DNA of 64,000 bases from G963664115 sp965216035 (lineage in GTDB: Bacteria; Acidobacteriota; Terriglobia; 20CM-2-55-15): positions 186,001-250,000 of the forward strand of contig CBDCFM010000016.1 in assembly GCA_965216035.1 (NCBI GenBank), written 5' to 3'. The position numbers and the translations under genes are program-made. Below are positions 45,518 through 55,041 of this stretch, piece by piece. Below the pieces are notes generated by a model that worked only from the letters and a program-made list of their open reading frames with translations, was not told the origin of the DNA and did not search any database. Every line of letters begins with the position of its first letter. The stretch's first letter is position 1.

Positions 45518-46921
45518 ATGATGAAAACAATCCCTGTGGCTCGGGACACCGTCGATACCGAGATCAGCCCCCGTGGAGCTTTGGAGGTGCTGTCACAGCG
45601 CGAGGTGGAGCAACTCCGGCTCGCGTCTGAATCGGGAGAGAATTCCCAGCTCTTCGAGCTGCTTCGGCGTTGTGCGCTCGCCGTAATGAACTCGGGCACC
45701 GATGTGGACGATGTCACAGCGGTATTCGACCGCTATCGTGATTTTTCCATTGAGATCGTACAACGCACGCGTGGGCTCAAACTCAAGATCAAGAACGCAC
45801 CCGCAGACGCGTTTGTCGAGGACCGGATGATCGAGGGGATTCGCCAGCATGTATTCGCCGTCCTGCGCGATCCCGTCTACATCGGGACTGAGATCGAGCA
45901 GCGCGAGCGGTTCGATCTCGGTCGAGGTGATGGCATCACGGATGCCGTCTTCCACATCCTGAAACACGCACGGATCCTGAATCCGAAGCTCCGGCCTAAC
46001 CTCGTCGTGTGCTGGGGCGGGCACGCTGTTTCACGTGACGAGTACGAATACGCGAAGGGCGTGGGGTACCATCTGGGGCTGCGCGGCCGCGATGTGTGTA
46101 CAGGTTGCGGACCGGGCGCCATGAAAGGCCCGATGAAAGGAGCCGCCATCGGCCATGCCAAGCAGCGCTTGCGCAATGCCCGTTACGTGGGTCTGACAGA
46201 GCCGGGGATTATCGCGGCCGAACCGCCTAATCCGATGGTCAACCACCTGGTCGTGCTGCCGGATATCGAAAAACGCCTGGAGGCGTTCCTGCGCGTCGGC
46301 CACGGGGTGATCGTTTTTCCCGGCGGAGTGGGCACAGCGGAGGAAATTCTGTACTTGCTGGGCGTGCTAATGGACCCAGCCAATGCAGACCAGGTTCTAC
46401 CCTTCATTTTCACCGGTCCGAAGGAAAGCCAGGACTACTTCGAACAGATCGACCGCTTTGTGACCGGGATCTTGGGCGATGCGGCAAGCAATCTCTATCA
46501 AATCATTATCGACGATGAGCTGAAGGTTGCTCAGCACATGGATCGCAGTGTCCGCAAGGTTCAAACACAGCGTCAACAAAGTGGCGATGCCTTCTACTTC
46601 AATTGGCTGTTGAACGTTCCTGAGGACTATCAGCGACCATTCGAGGTCAGTCACGAAACGGTTGCAGACCTTGTTCTAAGTCGCGATTTGCCGAGCCACG
46701 AACTGGCTTTGAATTTACGATGTGCCTTTTCAGCGATCGTGACGGGAAACGTCAAAGATCACGGAATTCGACTGATTCGACGGGACGGACCGTTCGAGAT
46801 ACACGCCGATCGCGCCATCATGAAGTTGCTGGACACGATGCTGAACAGCTTCGCCGATCAGGGTCGCATGAAACTTTCCAACGGATCCTACGAACCCTGC
46901 TATCGAGTCGTCCCGGTGTAG
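45518..46921 (+). CDS. ppnN: pyrimidine/purine nucleotide 5'-monophosphate nucleosidase
   Basis: A 467-residue protein that aligns along its whole length, by memory, with E. coli PpnN (YgdH). Blocks are LAVMNSGTDVDDVTAVFDRYRDFSIEIVQRTRGLKL, LVVCWGGHAVSRDEYEYA, DVCTGCGPGAMKGPMKGAAIGHA, EPGIIAAEPPNP, DIEKRLEAFLRVGHGVIVFPGGVGTAEE and GPKESQDYF. PpnN cleaves nucleoside monophosphates to base and ribose 5-phosphate and in E. coli is controlled by (p)ppGpp. The LOG motif PGGVGTAEE is intact. The protein is classically proteobacterial, so transfer into this lineage is possible. Confidence 0.9.
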   Translation: MMKTIPVARDTVDTEISPRGALEVLSQREVEQLRLASESGENSQLFELLRRCALAVMNSGTDVDDVTAVFDRYRDFSIEIVQRTRGLKLKIKNAPADAFVEDRMIEGIRQHVFAVLRDPVYIGTEIEQRERFDLGRGDGITDAVFHILKHARILNPKLRPNLVVCWGGHAVSRDEYEYAKGVGYHLGLRGRDVCTGCGPGAMKGPMKGAAIGHAKQRLRNARYVGLTEPGIIAAEPPNPMVNHLVVLPDIEKRLEAFLRVGHGVIVFPGGVGTAEEILYLLGVLMDPANADQVLPFIFTGPKESQDYFEQIDRFVTGILGDAASNLYQIIIDDELKVAQHMDRSVRKVQTQRQQSGDAFYFNWLLNVPEDYQRPFEVSHETVADLVLSRDLPSHELALNLRCAFSAIVTGNVKDHGIRLIRRDGPFEIHADRAIMKLLDTMLNSFADQGRMKLSNGSYEPCYRVVPV

Positions 46922-47045
46922 ACGGGAAACAACGGGAACCAGCGGATTTCGCAGTGCACGGGGTGGCGGGACGCACCTCGGAACGGTCGCCGTTGGCTTG
47001 TAATTTTGAGTTGCAGGAGGCAGAAGACCGTAGTTGCCGAATGCT

Positions 47046-47975
47046 TCAGCGGGCATCGATCTGCTCGCGCAGGGAAACAAGAGCCCACAAGACCCGGTTG
47101 ACTGGGGTGGGAACACCCAGCGCCTCACCCTTGCGGGCGATCACGCCATTGAGCGAGTCGATCTCGGTGGGTTTGCCCCGCGCGATGTCCTGCTGGGTCG
47201 AGGAGGTTGCCTGGCCCAGCGCACCGTAGATTGTGGCGGCCCCAGCGGCAACCGCGTCCTCATCCAACTCGATCCCCGCCGCCCGCGCAACGGCGAACGC
47301 CTCTGCGGCGACCTCCATCGCAGCAGTCATCGATGGTTTGTGCGCCGCGATGCGGGCGTAGGGCGCCCCGGTCAACGCGCTGATCGCGTTGGCCATGGCA
47401 TTGATCACCAGCTTGCCCCACAACTCGGCCTCGATCTGGTCGGAAACACGAGCGCGTACACCTGCCGCCTCGAACCAACCGGCAACACGTCGCACGTCGT
47501 CGCCCCGCTTGGCATGCCCCAGGACAAGGTCGCCACGGCCGCGATGCTTGACCACGCCGGGCCTTTCGATGGCAGCGGCGATGTAGACCACGGCAGGCAG
47601 CGCATCCACCCCGACCTCCGCCAAGCGCTCGACGTTGTCCACACCGTTCTGCAAACTAACGACGATCGCGTTCGGGGACAGATACGGCGCTATGGAACGT
47701 GCGGCCGCGACGGTGTCCAAGGTCTTTACGGCAAAGAGCACAAGGTCGGCGTGACCGACCACGCCGACGTCGTCGGTGACCTCCACCGGTATGGTCGCCT
47801 CGAAATCGGTCGCCTCGATGCGCAGGCCGTTCCTTGCGACCATCTGCATGTGCTCACCGCGACCACCCCGTCGCCCCACCAGCGTCAGCCCCGCACCGGC
47901 GAGGGCCAGCTTGCCACCGAAATATCCGCCGACGGCACCGGGGCCGATCACGACAACCTTGGGTGGAGCGTCCAT
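47046..47975 (-). CDS. 2-dehydropantoate 2-reductase-like (ketopantoate reductase)
   Basis: A 309-residue protein with the N-terminal NADP motif VVVIGPGAVGGYFGGKLALAGAGLTLVGRR, then LVLFAVKTLDT and VVSLQNGVDN. The C-terminal half carries ELWGKLVINAMANAISALTGAPYARIA with the catalytic Lys, and EIDSLNGVIARKGEALGVPTPVN. PanE makes pantoate for coenzyme A, but many paralogues have other substrates. No pantothenate genes are adjacent, so a symbol is not assigned. Confidence 0.86.
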   Translation of the reverse strand: MDAPPKVVVIGPGAVGGYFGGKLALAGAGLTLVGRRGGRGEHMQMVARNGLRIEATDFEATIPVEVTDDVGVVGHADLVLFAVKTLDTVAAARSIAPYLSPNAIVVSLQNGVDNVERLAEVGVDALPAVVYIAAAIERPGVVKHRGRGDLVLGHAKRGDDVRRVAGWFEAAGVRARVSDQIEAELWGKLVINAMANAISALTGAPYARIAAHKPSMTAAMEVAAEAFAVARAAGIELDEDAVAAGAATIYGALGQATSSTQQDIARGKPTEIDSLNGVIARKGEALGVPTPVNRVLWALVSLREQIDAR

Positions 47976-48186
47976 GCTTCCAGTGTACGCGAAGCTCCTT
48001 GGGGCGCGTTATTGGAGTGACGTTGGTGAGACTAACGATTTCCCTCAGTGCTCACCCTGGGCCCGTCGTGAAAGTCGCTGAAATCTGTAGACGCGGTCTG
48101 CGACCCCCCGTTATAGTCTGCTCACGGAGTGCCCCTGCAGTCTGGATCCGACTGCAACCACGAACTAAAGTTCTGCAGGGGGAACA

Positions 48187-48891
48187 ATGTATATTAATAC
48201 TGGAAAGACAAGCAGCGTGTCGGCATTGGTGAGCTTGCTGATTATGTCGGGCGCAACGTTGCTCAACGCCCAAGGAAAGATGCAGGAACGCCTCGACACG
48301 TCGGCAACGGTCCTCCAGGAATTGATTGAAGCCCCTGATTCGGGAATTCCTGAGCGTTTGCTTGAAGACGCTGAATGCGTCGGCGTAATTCCAGGTGTGA
48401 AGAAAGCTGCGTTCGGATTCGGTGGCCGCTACGGTCGCGGCGTGACCGTCTGCCGGACAAACAACGGGGCGGGTCCATGGGGATCGCCATCGATGCTGGC
48501 GCTCGACGGCGGGAGTTTCGGTTTTCAATTGGGTGGTTCTTCCATGGATGTTGTGATGTTGTTCATGACACCGAACAGCATGAGAAGCCTGTTGAAGGAC
48601 AAGGTCACCCTGGGAGGTGACATTGGTGCCGCCGCCGGACCGAAGGGACGCAACGCTTCGGCAAATACGGACACACGTTTTCAAGCAGAGATCCTGACCT
48701 ATGGTAGAAGCCGTGGCCTCTTTGCCGGCGTTTCCATTGAAGGGGCATCCCTGCGTCCGGATCACGACGCCAACGAAGACATCTACGGACAAGAGATCGA
48801 CGCGGAGGAACTGCTGACGGGCACAGGCATGGTTGTTCCATCAGCGGCTACCAAATTCATGTCGACTCTCCGCCGATTGACTGGGCAGTAG
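48187..48891 (+). CDS. secreted SYLF-domain lipid-binding protein
   Basis: A 234-residue protein. A signal segment (about residues 9-29) precedes the SYLF (Ysc84-like) domain: ERLLEDAECVGVIPGVKKAAFGFGGRYGRGVTVCR, WGSPSMLALDGGSFGFQLGGSSMDVVMLFM, LGGDIGAAAGPKGRNASANTDTRFQAEILTYGRSRGLFAGVSIEGASLRPD. The domain binds phosphoinositides in eukaryotes, and bacterial roles are unknown. GGGGGAAC stands 8 bases before the ATG. Confidence 0.88.
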   Translation: MYINTGKTSSVSALVSLLIMSGATLLNAQGKMQERLDTSATVLQELIEAPDSGIPERLLEDAECVGVIPGVKKAAFGFGGRYGRGVTVCRTNNGAGPWGSPSMLALDGGSFGFQLGGSSMDVVMLFMTPNSMRSLLKDKVTLGGDIGAAAGPKGRNASANTDTRFQAEILTYGRSRGLFAGVSIEGASLRPDHDANEDIYGQEIDAEELLTGTGMVVPSAATKFMSTLRRLTGQ

Positions 48892-48955
48892 GCGGTATCC
48901 TGCCCCCGAATCTTGAGCACGGTACCACTGGGCATTCCAGACACCCTGTGACGTC

Positions 48956-49222
48956 CTACCGCCCTTTCCGGGCCGACTTGGCTATCAGTTTGCGAAAGGA
49001 AAGGGGCCTCATGTCGGTCCACACCTCCTCGATGTGGTCCAGGCACTTCTGCCGGGTGCCCTTGAATCCCACGGGCTTCCAACCGGAAGGGACGGCTCGG
49101 TCGGTCAACCAGATGGAGTACTGCTCCTCGTGATTGATGACCCCCTGATAGACACGTTCATCTTCCTCATTGTTCCAGTCGACCGTGACAAGTTCCTCCT
49201 CGAGGTTTTTCGAGAATGCTAT
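48956..49222 (-). pseudogene. MbtH-like protein ORF without a standard start codon
   Basis: The minus-strand frame ending at TAG 48956-48958 encodes FSKNLEEEL...ERVYQGVINHEEQYSIWLTDRAVPSGWKPVGFKG...CLDHIEEVWTDMRPLSFRKL. It matches MbtH proteins closely, with NHEEQYSIW, the PxGW motif and the W-T-D-x-R-P end. MbtH proteins are small chaperones that bind adenylation domains of non-ribosomal peptide synthetases. No synthetase is in the window. No in-frame ATG, GTG or TTG precedes the domain. The best initiator is ATA at 49220-49222 (ATAGCATTC), one change from ATG, so the gene may be silenced or use a rare start. Confidence 0.78.
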
Positions 49223-49385
49223 TTCTTTACGTTCACACAGCGCGTGTGTCCGTCGTCAGAAAATTTCGAACAAAAGAGCGCTTGTGCTCAGAGGGGGTTT
49301 ATAGTTTTTGCCACTCCGGTCCTCAGGCCCCTTCCGCGCCGGTGGGTGGGAAAAGCCTGCCGGGCACGTCGGTGCCTACTCAGCT

Positions 49386-49586
49386 CTAGAAGCCTGCGCC
49401 CGCGACAAGTTTAATGTCCTTGGAACCGTAGCTATATGTTTCCTCGCAGCTTTCACAGGGAACGTCGGCATTGAACTGCGGGTTCAGCGAATAAGCCGAC
49501 CGGTCGCTCGACGACTCAAGTGTCCTGATGGTGATGCTGGCTCCGCAGCCCTTGCATGCGACTGTTTCGTATGCGGTGCTCGTCAT
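49386..49586 (-). CDS. small zinc-ribbon-like protein
   Basis: A 66-residue protein with two cysteine pairs, ACKGCG and CESC, spaced about 30 residues apart, as in small zinc ribbons. The first pair is followed by a hydrophobic strand ASITIRTL. Family unknown. It shares cysteine pairing but not sequence with the CxC proteins at 14010 and 16340. Confidence 0.55.
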   Translation of the reverse strand: MTSTAYETVACKGCGASITIRTLESSSDRSAYSLNPQFNADVPCESCEETYSYGSKDIKLVAGAGF

Positions 49587-50145
49587 GTGACTTCCTGCCC
49601 CAAAATGGCGTTGGTTGGAATCTTATAGATACTGGGAATTTGTCGCTACCTCCAAAAGCAAAGTTATCCGATCACAGCGCGGAGAGCCACGGGAAAACGA
49701 GTATGTGCAGCAGGAGAACAACGACCAACGCTGTCACCGCGCGCCCTCCAAATGATAAGGTCGCTCATTGAACGATGCCAGTAGTACGAACAGCCAGCCG
49801 CGACAACGCTCATTTCAACAAACCACCAACCTACAGGCAAGGCACGCCACAGGCCGATGGCAAGGCGACCTGATGAACCGGACCACAGCGCCAGATCGGG
49901 CGAATGCATTACGAGATCTAGTGTTATTTCACGTCTGAAACGTCGTAAAGAGGCGCTTCAGCTTAATTCGTTCGTCACGGGTCGTAAACTGCCATTCGAT
50001 GTCGATGGCGGAGAGGATCGTGTAATCGCCGAGTTGCGTTCCCGACTGCATGTCTTGGTGAACCCCGAGAATCTGCGCGAATTCAACTACAGGTGGGCTC
50101 TATAAGCAAGAAATGTCTCAAGTGAATGTAGTTGTTCAATGATTC
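49587..50145. other. intergenic stretch without a recognised gene
   Basis: About 560 bases up to the IS end. Short frames exist, the longest being 49857-50105, but none shows a motif or ribosome-binding site. I see no operator or hairpin worth naming. Confidence 0.4.
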
Positions 50146-51619
50146 TGTCACCCCATAACTGTTCAGTGAAAATGTCACCCTATGAGGATGATGGAGACGA
50201 TTACATTGAACTCAAAGGAACAGAAGCGGTTACTGGTTTTAAATCGCGTCAACGACAGCAAGATGACTGCCCTACACGCCGCCGAGTTACTGGGTTGGAG
50301 TGAGCGACACGTCCGGCGGATGTTGGCCCGATACCGGGCGGAAGGAGCCGAAGCGCTGGCTCACGGAAACCGGGGGCGGGAGTCGGAACGTCGGATCCAG
50401 CCGGGCCAACGGAGCCGGATCGTGTCGCTGGCGCGGGGCCCATACGCCGGGGTCAACCAGCAGCACCTGTCCGAACTGCTGAACGAGCGCGAACAGATTC
50501 CGGTGTCCCGATCCACCCTGCGCCGGGTCCTGGCCGATGCCGGCATCGCCAGCCCCCGCCCTCATCGACGACGGCGACGGCATCGATTGCGTCGGGAGCG
50601 TTACCCGCAGGAAGGCATGCTGGTCCAGATCGACGGTTCGCGCCACGACTGGCTCCAGGGCCGCGGGCCACGGATGACCTTGCTCGCTGCAATCGATGAT
50701 GCCACCGGCAAACTGCTGGGCGCCGTGTTCCGTCCCCAGGAAGACGCTCAAGGCTATTTCCTGCTGCTGCGCCAGATCACCGAACGGCACGGGCGACCGT
50801 TGGCCCTCTACCGCGACCGTCACACCATCTTCTAAGGACAGAAGAAGAAACTCACCATCGAAGAGCAACTGCAGGGCCGCCCCGACTCCACGCAGTTCGG
50901 CCGTCTCTTAACCGAACTCGACATCCGTTCCATTGCCGCCTGGTCCCCCCAGGCTAAAGGACGCGTCGAACGACTCTTCGGTACGCTCCAAGACCGCCTG
51001 GTCAGTGAACTGCGTTTGCACAAGGTCTCCACACTCGAACAGGCCCAGACATTCCTCGATCCCTTTCTCCCCAACTTCAACAAACGATTCGCAGTCCCGG
51101 CCGCCGAGTCCGGCACCGCCTTTCGTAATCTGCCGCGAGCCTTTAATCCGGACACCGTGTTTGTCTTTAAGTTCGATCGCATCGTCTCGGCCGACAACAC
51201 CGTCTCGCTGGCCGATCACTGCATCCAGTTGGAACCCGACACCCATCGCGTCAGTTATGCACGCGCTCGGGTCCAGCTCCACATTCGCATGGATGGCTCT
51301 CTGGCCGTCTATTCCGGCAAGCGTTGCCTCAAGACCACGACGGCCCCCGCTCACGCGCCTCAGCTCCGTCTCAGAGGCTTACAAACCCGTCGTCTGAAAC
51401 CGTCCGCCACGCTTCCAAAGGCCAAAACTAAAGAGGCACCCTCCCCCTTCAAGCCCCCGCGTCAGTGGACGCCTCAACATCCCTCTCATACCTGGTATCT
51501 CGACTATCGCGAGATGCCCAAATACGAACCTATGGCTCCTGCCGGTGACATCCTCGCGGACATTTTCAATGAACACTTACCCTGACATTTTCACTGGACA
51601 ACAACATCAGAAGGTCACA
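50146..51619 (+). mobile_element. IS element with inactivated transposase (ISNCY/IS481-like ends)
   Basis: Imperfect terminal inverted repeats share the 14-base core CAGTGAAAATGTCA at 50164-50177 and its complement at 51583-51596. The outer bases TGTCACC on the left and GGTCACA on the right also correspond. The element is about 1.47 kb and holds one transposase frame interrupted by a stop. Exact ends are inferred from the repeats, and I found no clear target duplication. Confidence 0.72.
50182..51585 (+). pseudogene. ISNCY-type DDE transposase with an in-frame nonsense codon
   Basis: One frame of 467 codons apart from a TAA at 50833-50835. Before it: HTH ALHAAELLGWSERHVRRMLARYR and two helical blocks, then the DDE core IDGSRHDWLQGRGPRMTLLAAIDDATGKLLG with the first Asp and LYRDRHTIF with the second. 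The frame then continues, with no shift, through GRVERLFGTLQDRL, which bears the catalytic Glu. The stop falls right after the second Asp motif, so the enzyme is cut in half. Restoring one base would give a full-length transposase, so the damage looks recent. Confidence 0.85.
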
Positions 51620-52012
51620 TCCCTGTATGACCCCCTATGCTTCCTCGTGTCGAAACGCCGATTCACATTTCCGCATTGGCAGGACGATACAGGCAGGTGA
51701 GTTTTCAGCAGCCTTGCTCAGGATTTACGGTGGACGCTTTCGGGGATAGGAAAGGCAGTTTGACGCAAGCCGGGACGAAAAACAAATGCGCCATCCGCAT
51801 CGCTTGTTTTTCGAATTGATACTTCGTTCACTCCATTTAGCGACCGGGGTAGTCGGAAAAACCCAACACTACACCAATTTATTTTCCTGAAAACAAACGA
51901 CTTGTAGAGTCGTGCAATTAGACTTCACCGACCTTCGTAGTGATTCAAAATGTCCCGGAGGCCTCTTCCTGCGTTGTGTATCCTAAGAATGGCCCTTGGA
52001 GGTGGCTGAGAC

Positions 52013-52390
52013 ATGGCTACAGTGAGATACATCGTCAACGACGTGGAGGCGGCGATCGGCTTCTATACCGGCCTTTTTGGGTTCGAACTCAAGCAGGATT
52101 TCCGGCCCGCGATGGGCATCCTCGTAAAGGACGACCTCGAGCTGTGGGTGGCCGGCCCCCCTGCCTCGGCGCAGCGGCCGATGCCGGACGGCAGCCAGCC
52201 CGCACCCGGTGGATGGAACCGGTTCGTCGTCCATGTTGAGGACATCGCGACGACCGTAGCTGCTCTGACGGAGGCGGGAGCGAACTTCCGCAACGAGGTC
52301 ATCTCTGGCCCGGGTGGGCAGCAGGTCCTCGTGGAGGACCCGTCAGGTAACGCTATTGAAGTCTTCCAGCCGGCGAACCGCAGACCTTAG
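52013..52390 (+). CDS. single-domain VOC-family protein
   Basis: A 125-residue protein of the glyoxalase/bleomycin-resistance superfamily. VRYIVNDVEAAIGFYTGLFGFELKQDFRPAMGILVKDDLELWVAG forms the first beta-alpha-beta unit, and FVVHVEDIATTVAALTEAGANFRNEVISGPGGQQVLVEDPSGNAIEVFQP forms the second with the metal Glu (EVF). Function unspecified. TTGGAGG lies about 10 bases upstream of the start. Confidence 0.85.
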   Translation: MATVRYIVNDVEAAIGFYTGLFGFELKQDFRPAMGILVKDDLELWVAGPPASAQRPMPDGSQPAPGGWNRFVVHVEDIATTVAALTEAGANFRNEVISGPGGQQVLVEDPSGNAIEVFQPANRRP

Positions 52391-52892
52391 CGACTTCTGA
52401 AAGCACACAGATTCACAGCTCCGGCCAGGCAACTTTACATGCATACAGATTGTCGCGGGGCGACCTTCAGGCGTTCATCGGCGAGATCGAAGTGTTCAGA
52501 AGATCGACGTCCGCGAAGGGGATTTCTTAGGAATTGACGTCGTAATGCGAGTGAAGCTGCGGCACCGAGACCCGTCCCTTTGATAGGACATTTTTTCCTG
52601 TCTACGACGGTCCTGAGCCGGGACGTCAACTTTTGCTCGAGTTGAAGCCGCAAGCGTTCGCACACCGGCGTCCGGTGAGGGCTTCCCGATAGCAGTCGCC
52701 GATCAGATTCCCTGCGGTCAGCACCCGCTGTCGGGCATGCGGGCCGGTGGCTCTGGTTGGAATGGTGGAGTTGATAGTTGGCTTCGAGACCCATGCCCCG
52801 TGCCAGGAGGCATGCACACGGCCACTCTCGATAGGCGATTCTGCGGGACTTCCGGTCTCGGCCATTCTTGAAAGACCGTGCTGGAATTCGAG
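52391..52892. other. intergenic stretch without a recognised gene
   Basis: About 500 bases. Two minus-strand frames (52435-52794 and 52626-52865) lack ribosome-binding sites and family motifs. A promoter for the leftward DUF5916 gene is not here, since that gene reads in from the right. Confidence 0.4.
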
Positions 52893-55025
52893 CTATTGAA
52901 ACAGCAAATAACTCAGCTTGATGAAGAACTGCCGGCCTACAGGGACGAATGAGTCGTCCGTGAACGCGCCTGGCGTGGAGGACAGCGGATTCATCGCGAA
53001 GTGTTCCCGTTGGTCGGTGTAACCGGCAAAGACTGCCGTCCAGGGATTGAGCCGGTATTCCAGTAGCAGATCGGAGGTGAATCCTTTGAAGGGTTCCAAA
53101 GAACTCAGAGACGTGTTCGGCAGTAACGCAAAATAATCGAGAATCAGCCTGAGCGAAAGCTCTCGGGTAAACTGGTAGTTGAGCTTGGACCGGGCAAGAT
53201 GGTTGTTGAAAATCGGGGTTCGTGCGGGTAGACCGGGTTCGGAATTGGTTCCGGTTCCAAGTCTGTCATAGAGATACGTGGCATCGATTCGCAGGCGTGG
53301 AGAGGGGCGCAGCGTCATCGACAAGGAGGCCGTCATATCATTGGCCAAAAAGAAGCGCTGGCCTTCTGCCGGACTGAAGTTGATCACATCACCCTGGCCC
53401 CACGTTCCACCCAGCGACAACCATGTCAACCAGCCGGTAGAGACGGAGACATCATATCGGCTCTTCCGAAACCCGCGTCCAAAGAATTCGTAATCGTCTG
53501 TTCTTGAGATGTTGAGGAAAGTCTGACCCGTGAATTCCACTGCGAAATCTGCAAATCCAGACCAGTCCTGGAGGCGGCCACTATGATCCCACTTGGCACT
53601 CGCGGCAAATGAAGGTCCAAAACTCTGCAGCTTTTCGACTTCCGGCCACCAGCGATAACCCACTGACTGGGTCCCCTGCCGGACATCCACGCGGCGGACA
53701 AAGCCCAGGCGGGAACGGAAGTTCGGATCATGATCGGCGTAGCTGGTAGAAGAGACGAAACTTCGACTGGAATAGTCCAGGCTGCCTGTAAAGGCTGCTC
53801 CATCACGCTCTTTCCGGTTCAAATTGCGGTCCATACTTCTGACCGCCTGGCCGATGAACGACCAGCTCGGCGACAACTGTAAGTAGGTGTCGAAACCGGT
53901 AACGCGGTTGAAATCGTCGCCGAATTCTCTGGCCGTGAAGATTCCGCCCACGTGGGACTGCTCTCCGATATCTCGCTGAATGCGCAGAACACCCGTCTTC
54001 GCTTCAACACCAGCGAGATCGTGGGACCCGGGTAGACTTCGATCCGCTGCACGGTCGTTCGCCGCCAGAACACCTATGGTCCATCCGCCGCTTCTCCCCG
54101 TGAAACGGGCTCCCAAAGCCGGATCAACGATGCGCCTTGAGAAGAAGAGGTTGATTGGAGTCCGGAAATACGCAGCGTTCTCGGTAAAGAACGGTCGTTT
54201 TTCGGGGAAGGAAACCTCAAACCTCTGGTTGACGGTCACCTGAGGATCGTCGGATTCCACCTGGCTGAAGTCCGGGTTAACTGTGAGATCAAGAGTGACA
54301 TTGTCACTGAAGACGAACTTAGCATCCAGTCCCACGCGAGCGTCCTGCTCGGTAACAAATGTGGATTGTTTCCTATCGAGCAGACGTGCATGCGCAAGGT
54401 TGGCATAGGGAATCAGTCGAATGTTGCGGCTTCCAGAGACGTCTGCGAGGCCGGTCATGCTTCCGAACTGAACGATGAATCCCTGGGTTCGAGTTGTGAT
54501 GAAAGGCCAATAGGACTCTTCAGCCTCCCGTTCGATCGTTCGTCGGAATGCAATTCCCCAACGGTCGAGGGACGCATCGGAAAAACGGACACTCCTGAAC
54601 GGTATGCGCATTGAGACTGCATAGCCTCCTTCAAACAACTGCCCCTCCGAATACCAAACCGCGTCAAACTGCCGATCCTGCCCCTGTCCTTCGGTAAAGA
54701 ATCCATCCTGCTGAACGCCGAGTGCGTTTGCCGAAAAGACGTAGGCCCGGCGGTTGTCGTCGTAAGTGTCTAGATAGACCGTCACTCGATCATCATCCCC
54801 GATGATCTCGCGTTTGGCCAGGTTGGCCCGAAGGTTGCCGGCGTCGTCGTCTTCACACACGAACACGACATAGAGATTCTGGCTGTCGTAGGACAGATAC
54901 GCTCGCGTCGGCTGGCTGATTGGAGTTCCGTCTCCGGGTCGCCGCTGACGAAATCCCGTCACAAGAGCACCTACTGGAGAACCGTCTGGGGAGATGTAAT
55001 CCTCAAGCCGGGGGGGTGCGCCCAC
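52893..55025 (-). CDS. DUF5916-type outer-membrane protein, N-terminus lost
   Basis: The 710 residues cover the usual two parts: a carbohydrate-binding-like front with TRAYLSYDSQNLYVVFVCEDDD...DDRVTVYLDTYDDNRRAYVFSANALGVQQDGFFTEGQG, then a C-terminal beta barrel of about 500 residues ending in the outer-membrane signature FFIKLSYLLFQ. A normal protein of this type begins with a signal peptide and about 20 more residues. Here the frame starts at a GTG (APPRLEDYISPDG follows) with no signal sequence, 16 bp from the IS256-type element. The element, or a deletion beside it, has probably removed the promoter and secretion signal, so the gene is likely silent. Confidence 0.8.
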   Translation of the reverse strand: MGAPPRLEDYISPDGSPVGALVTGFRQRRPGDGTPISQPTRAYLSYDSQNLYVVFVCEDDDAGNLRANLAKREIIGDDDRVTVYLDTYDDNRRAYVFSANALGVQQDGFFTEGQGQDRQFDAVWYSEGQLFEGGYAVSMRIPFRSVRFSDASLDRWGIAFRRTIEREAEESYWPFITTRTQGFIVQFGSMTGLADVSGSRNIRLIPYANLAHARLLDRKQSTFVTEQDARVGLDAKFVFSDNVTLDLTVNPDFSQVESDDPQVTVNQRFEVSFPEKRPFFTENAAYFRTPINLFFSRRIVDPALGARFTGRSGGWTIGVLAANDRAADRSLPGSHDLAGVEAKTGVLRIQRDIGEQSHVGGIFTAREFGDDFNRVTGFDTYLQLSPSWSFIGQAVRSMDRNLNRKERDGAAFTGSLDYSSRSFVSSTSYADHDPNFRSRLGFVRRVDVRQGTQSVGYRWWPEVEKLQSFGPSFAASAKWDHSGRLQDWSGFADFAVEFTGQTFLNISRTDDYEFFGRGFRKSRYDVSVSTGWLTWLSLGGTWGQGDVINFSPAEGQRFFLANDMTASLSMTLRPSPRLRIDATYLYDRLGTGTNSEPGLPARTPIFNNHLARSKLNYQFTRELSLRLILDYFALLPNTSLSSLEPFKGFTSDLLLEYRLNPWTAVFAGYTDQREHFAMNPLSSTPGAFTDDSFVPVGRQFFIKLSYLLFQ

Positions 55026-55041
55026 GAGTTATTGTCAAAAG

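Noticed and set aside
49857..50105. An 82-codon plus-strand ORF before the IS
   Set aside because: No start signal or family pattern was seen.
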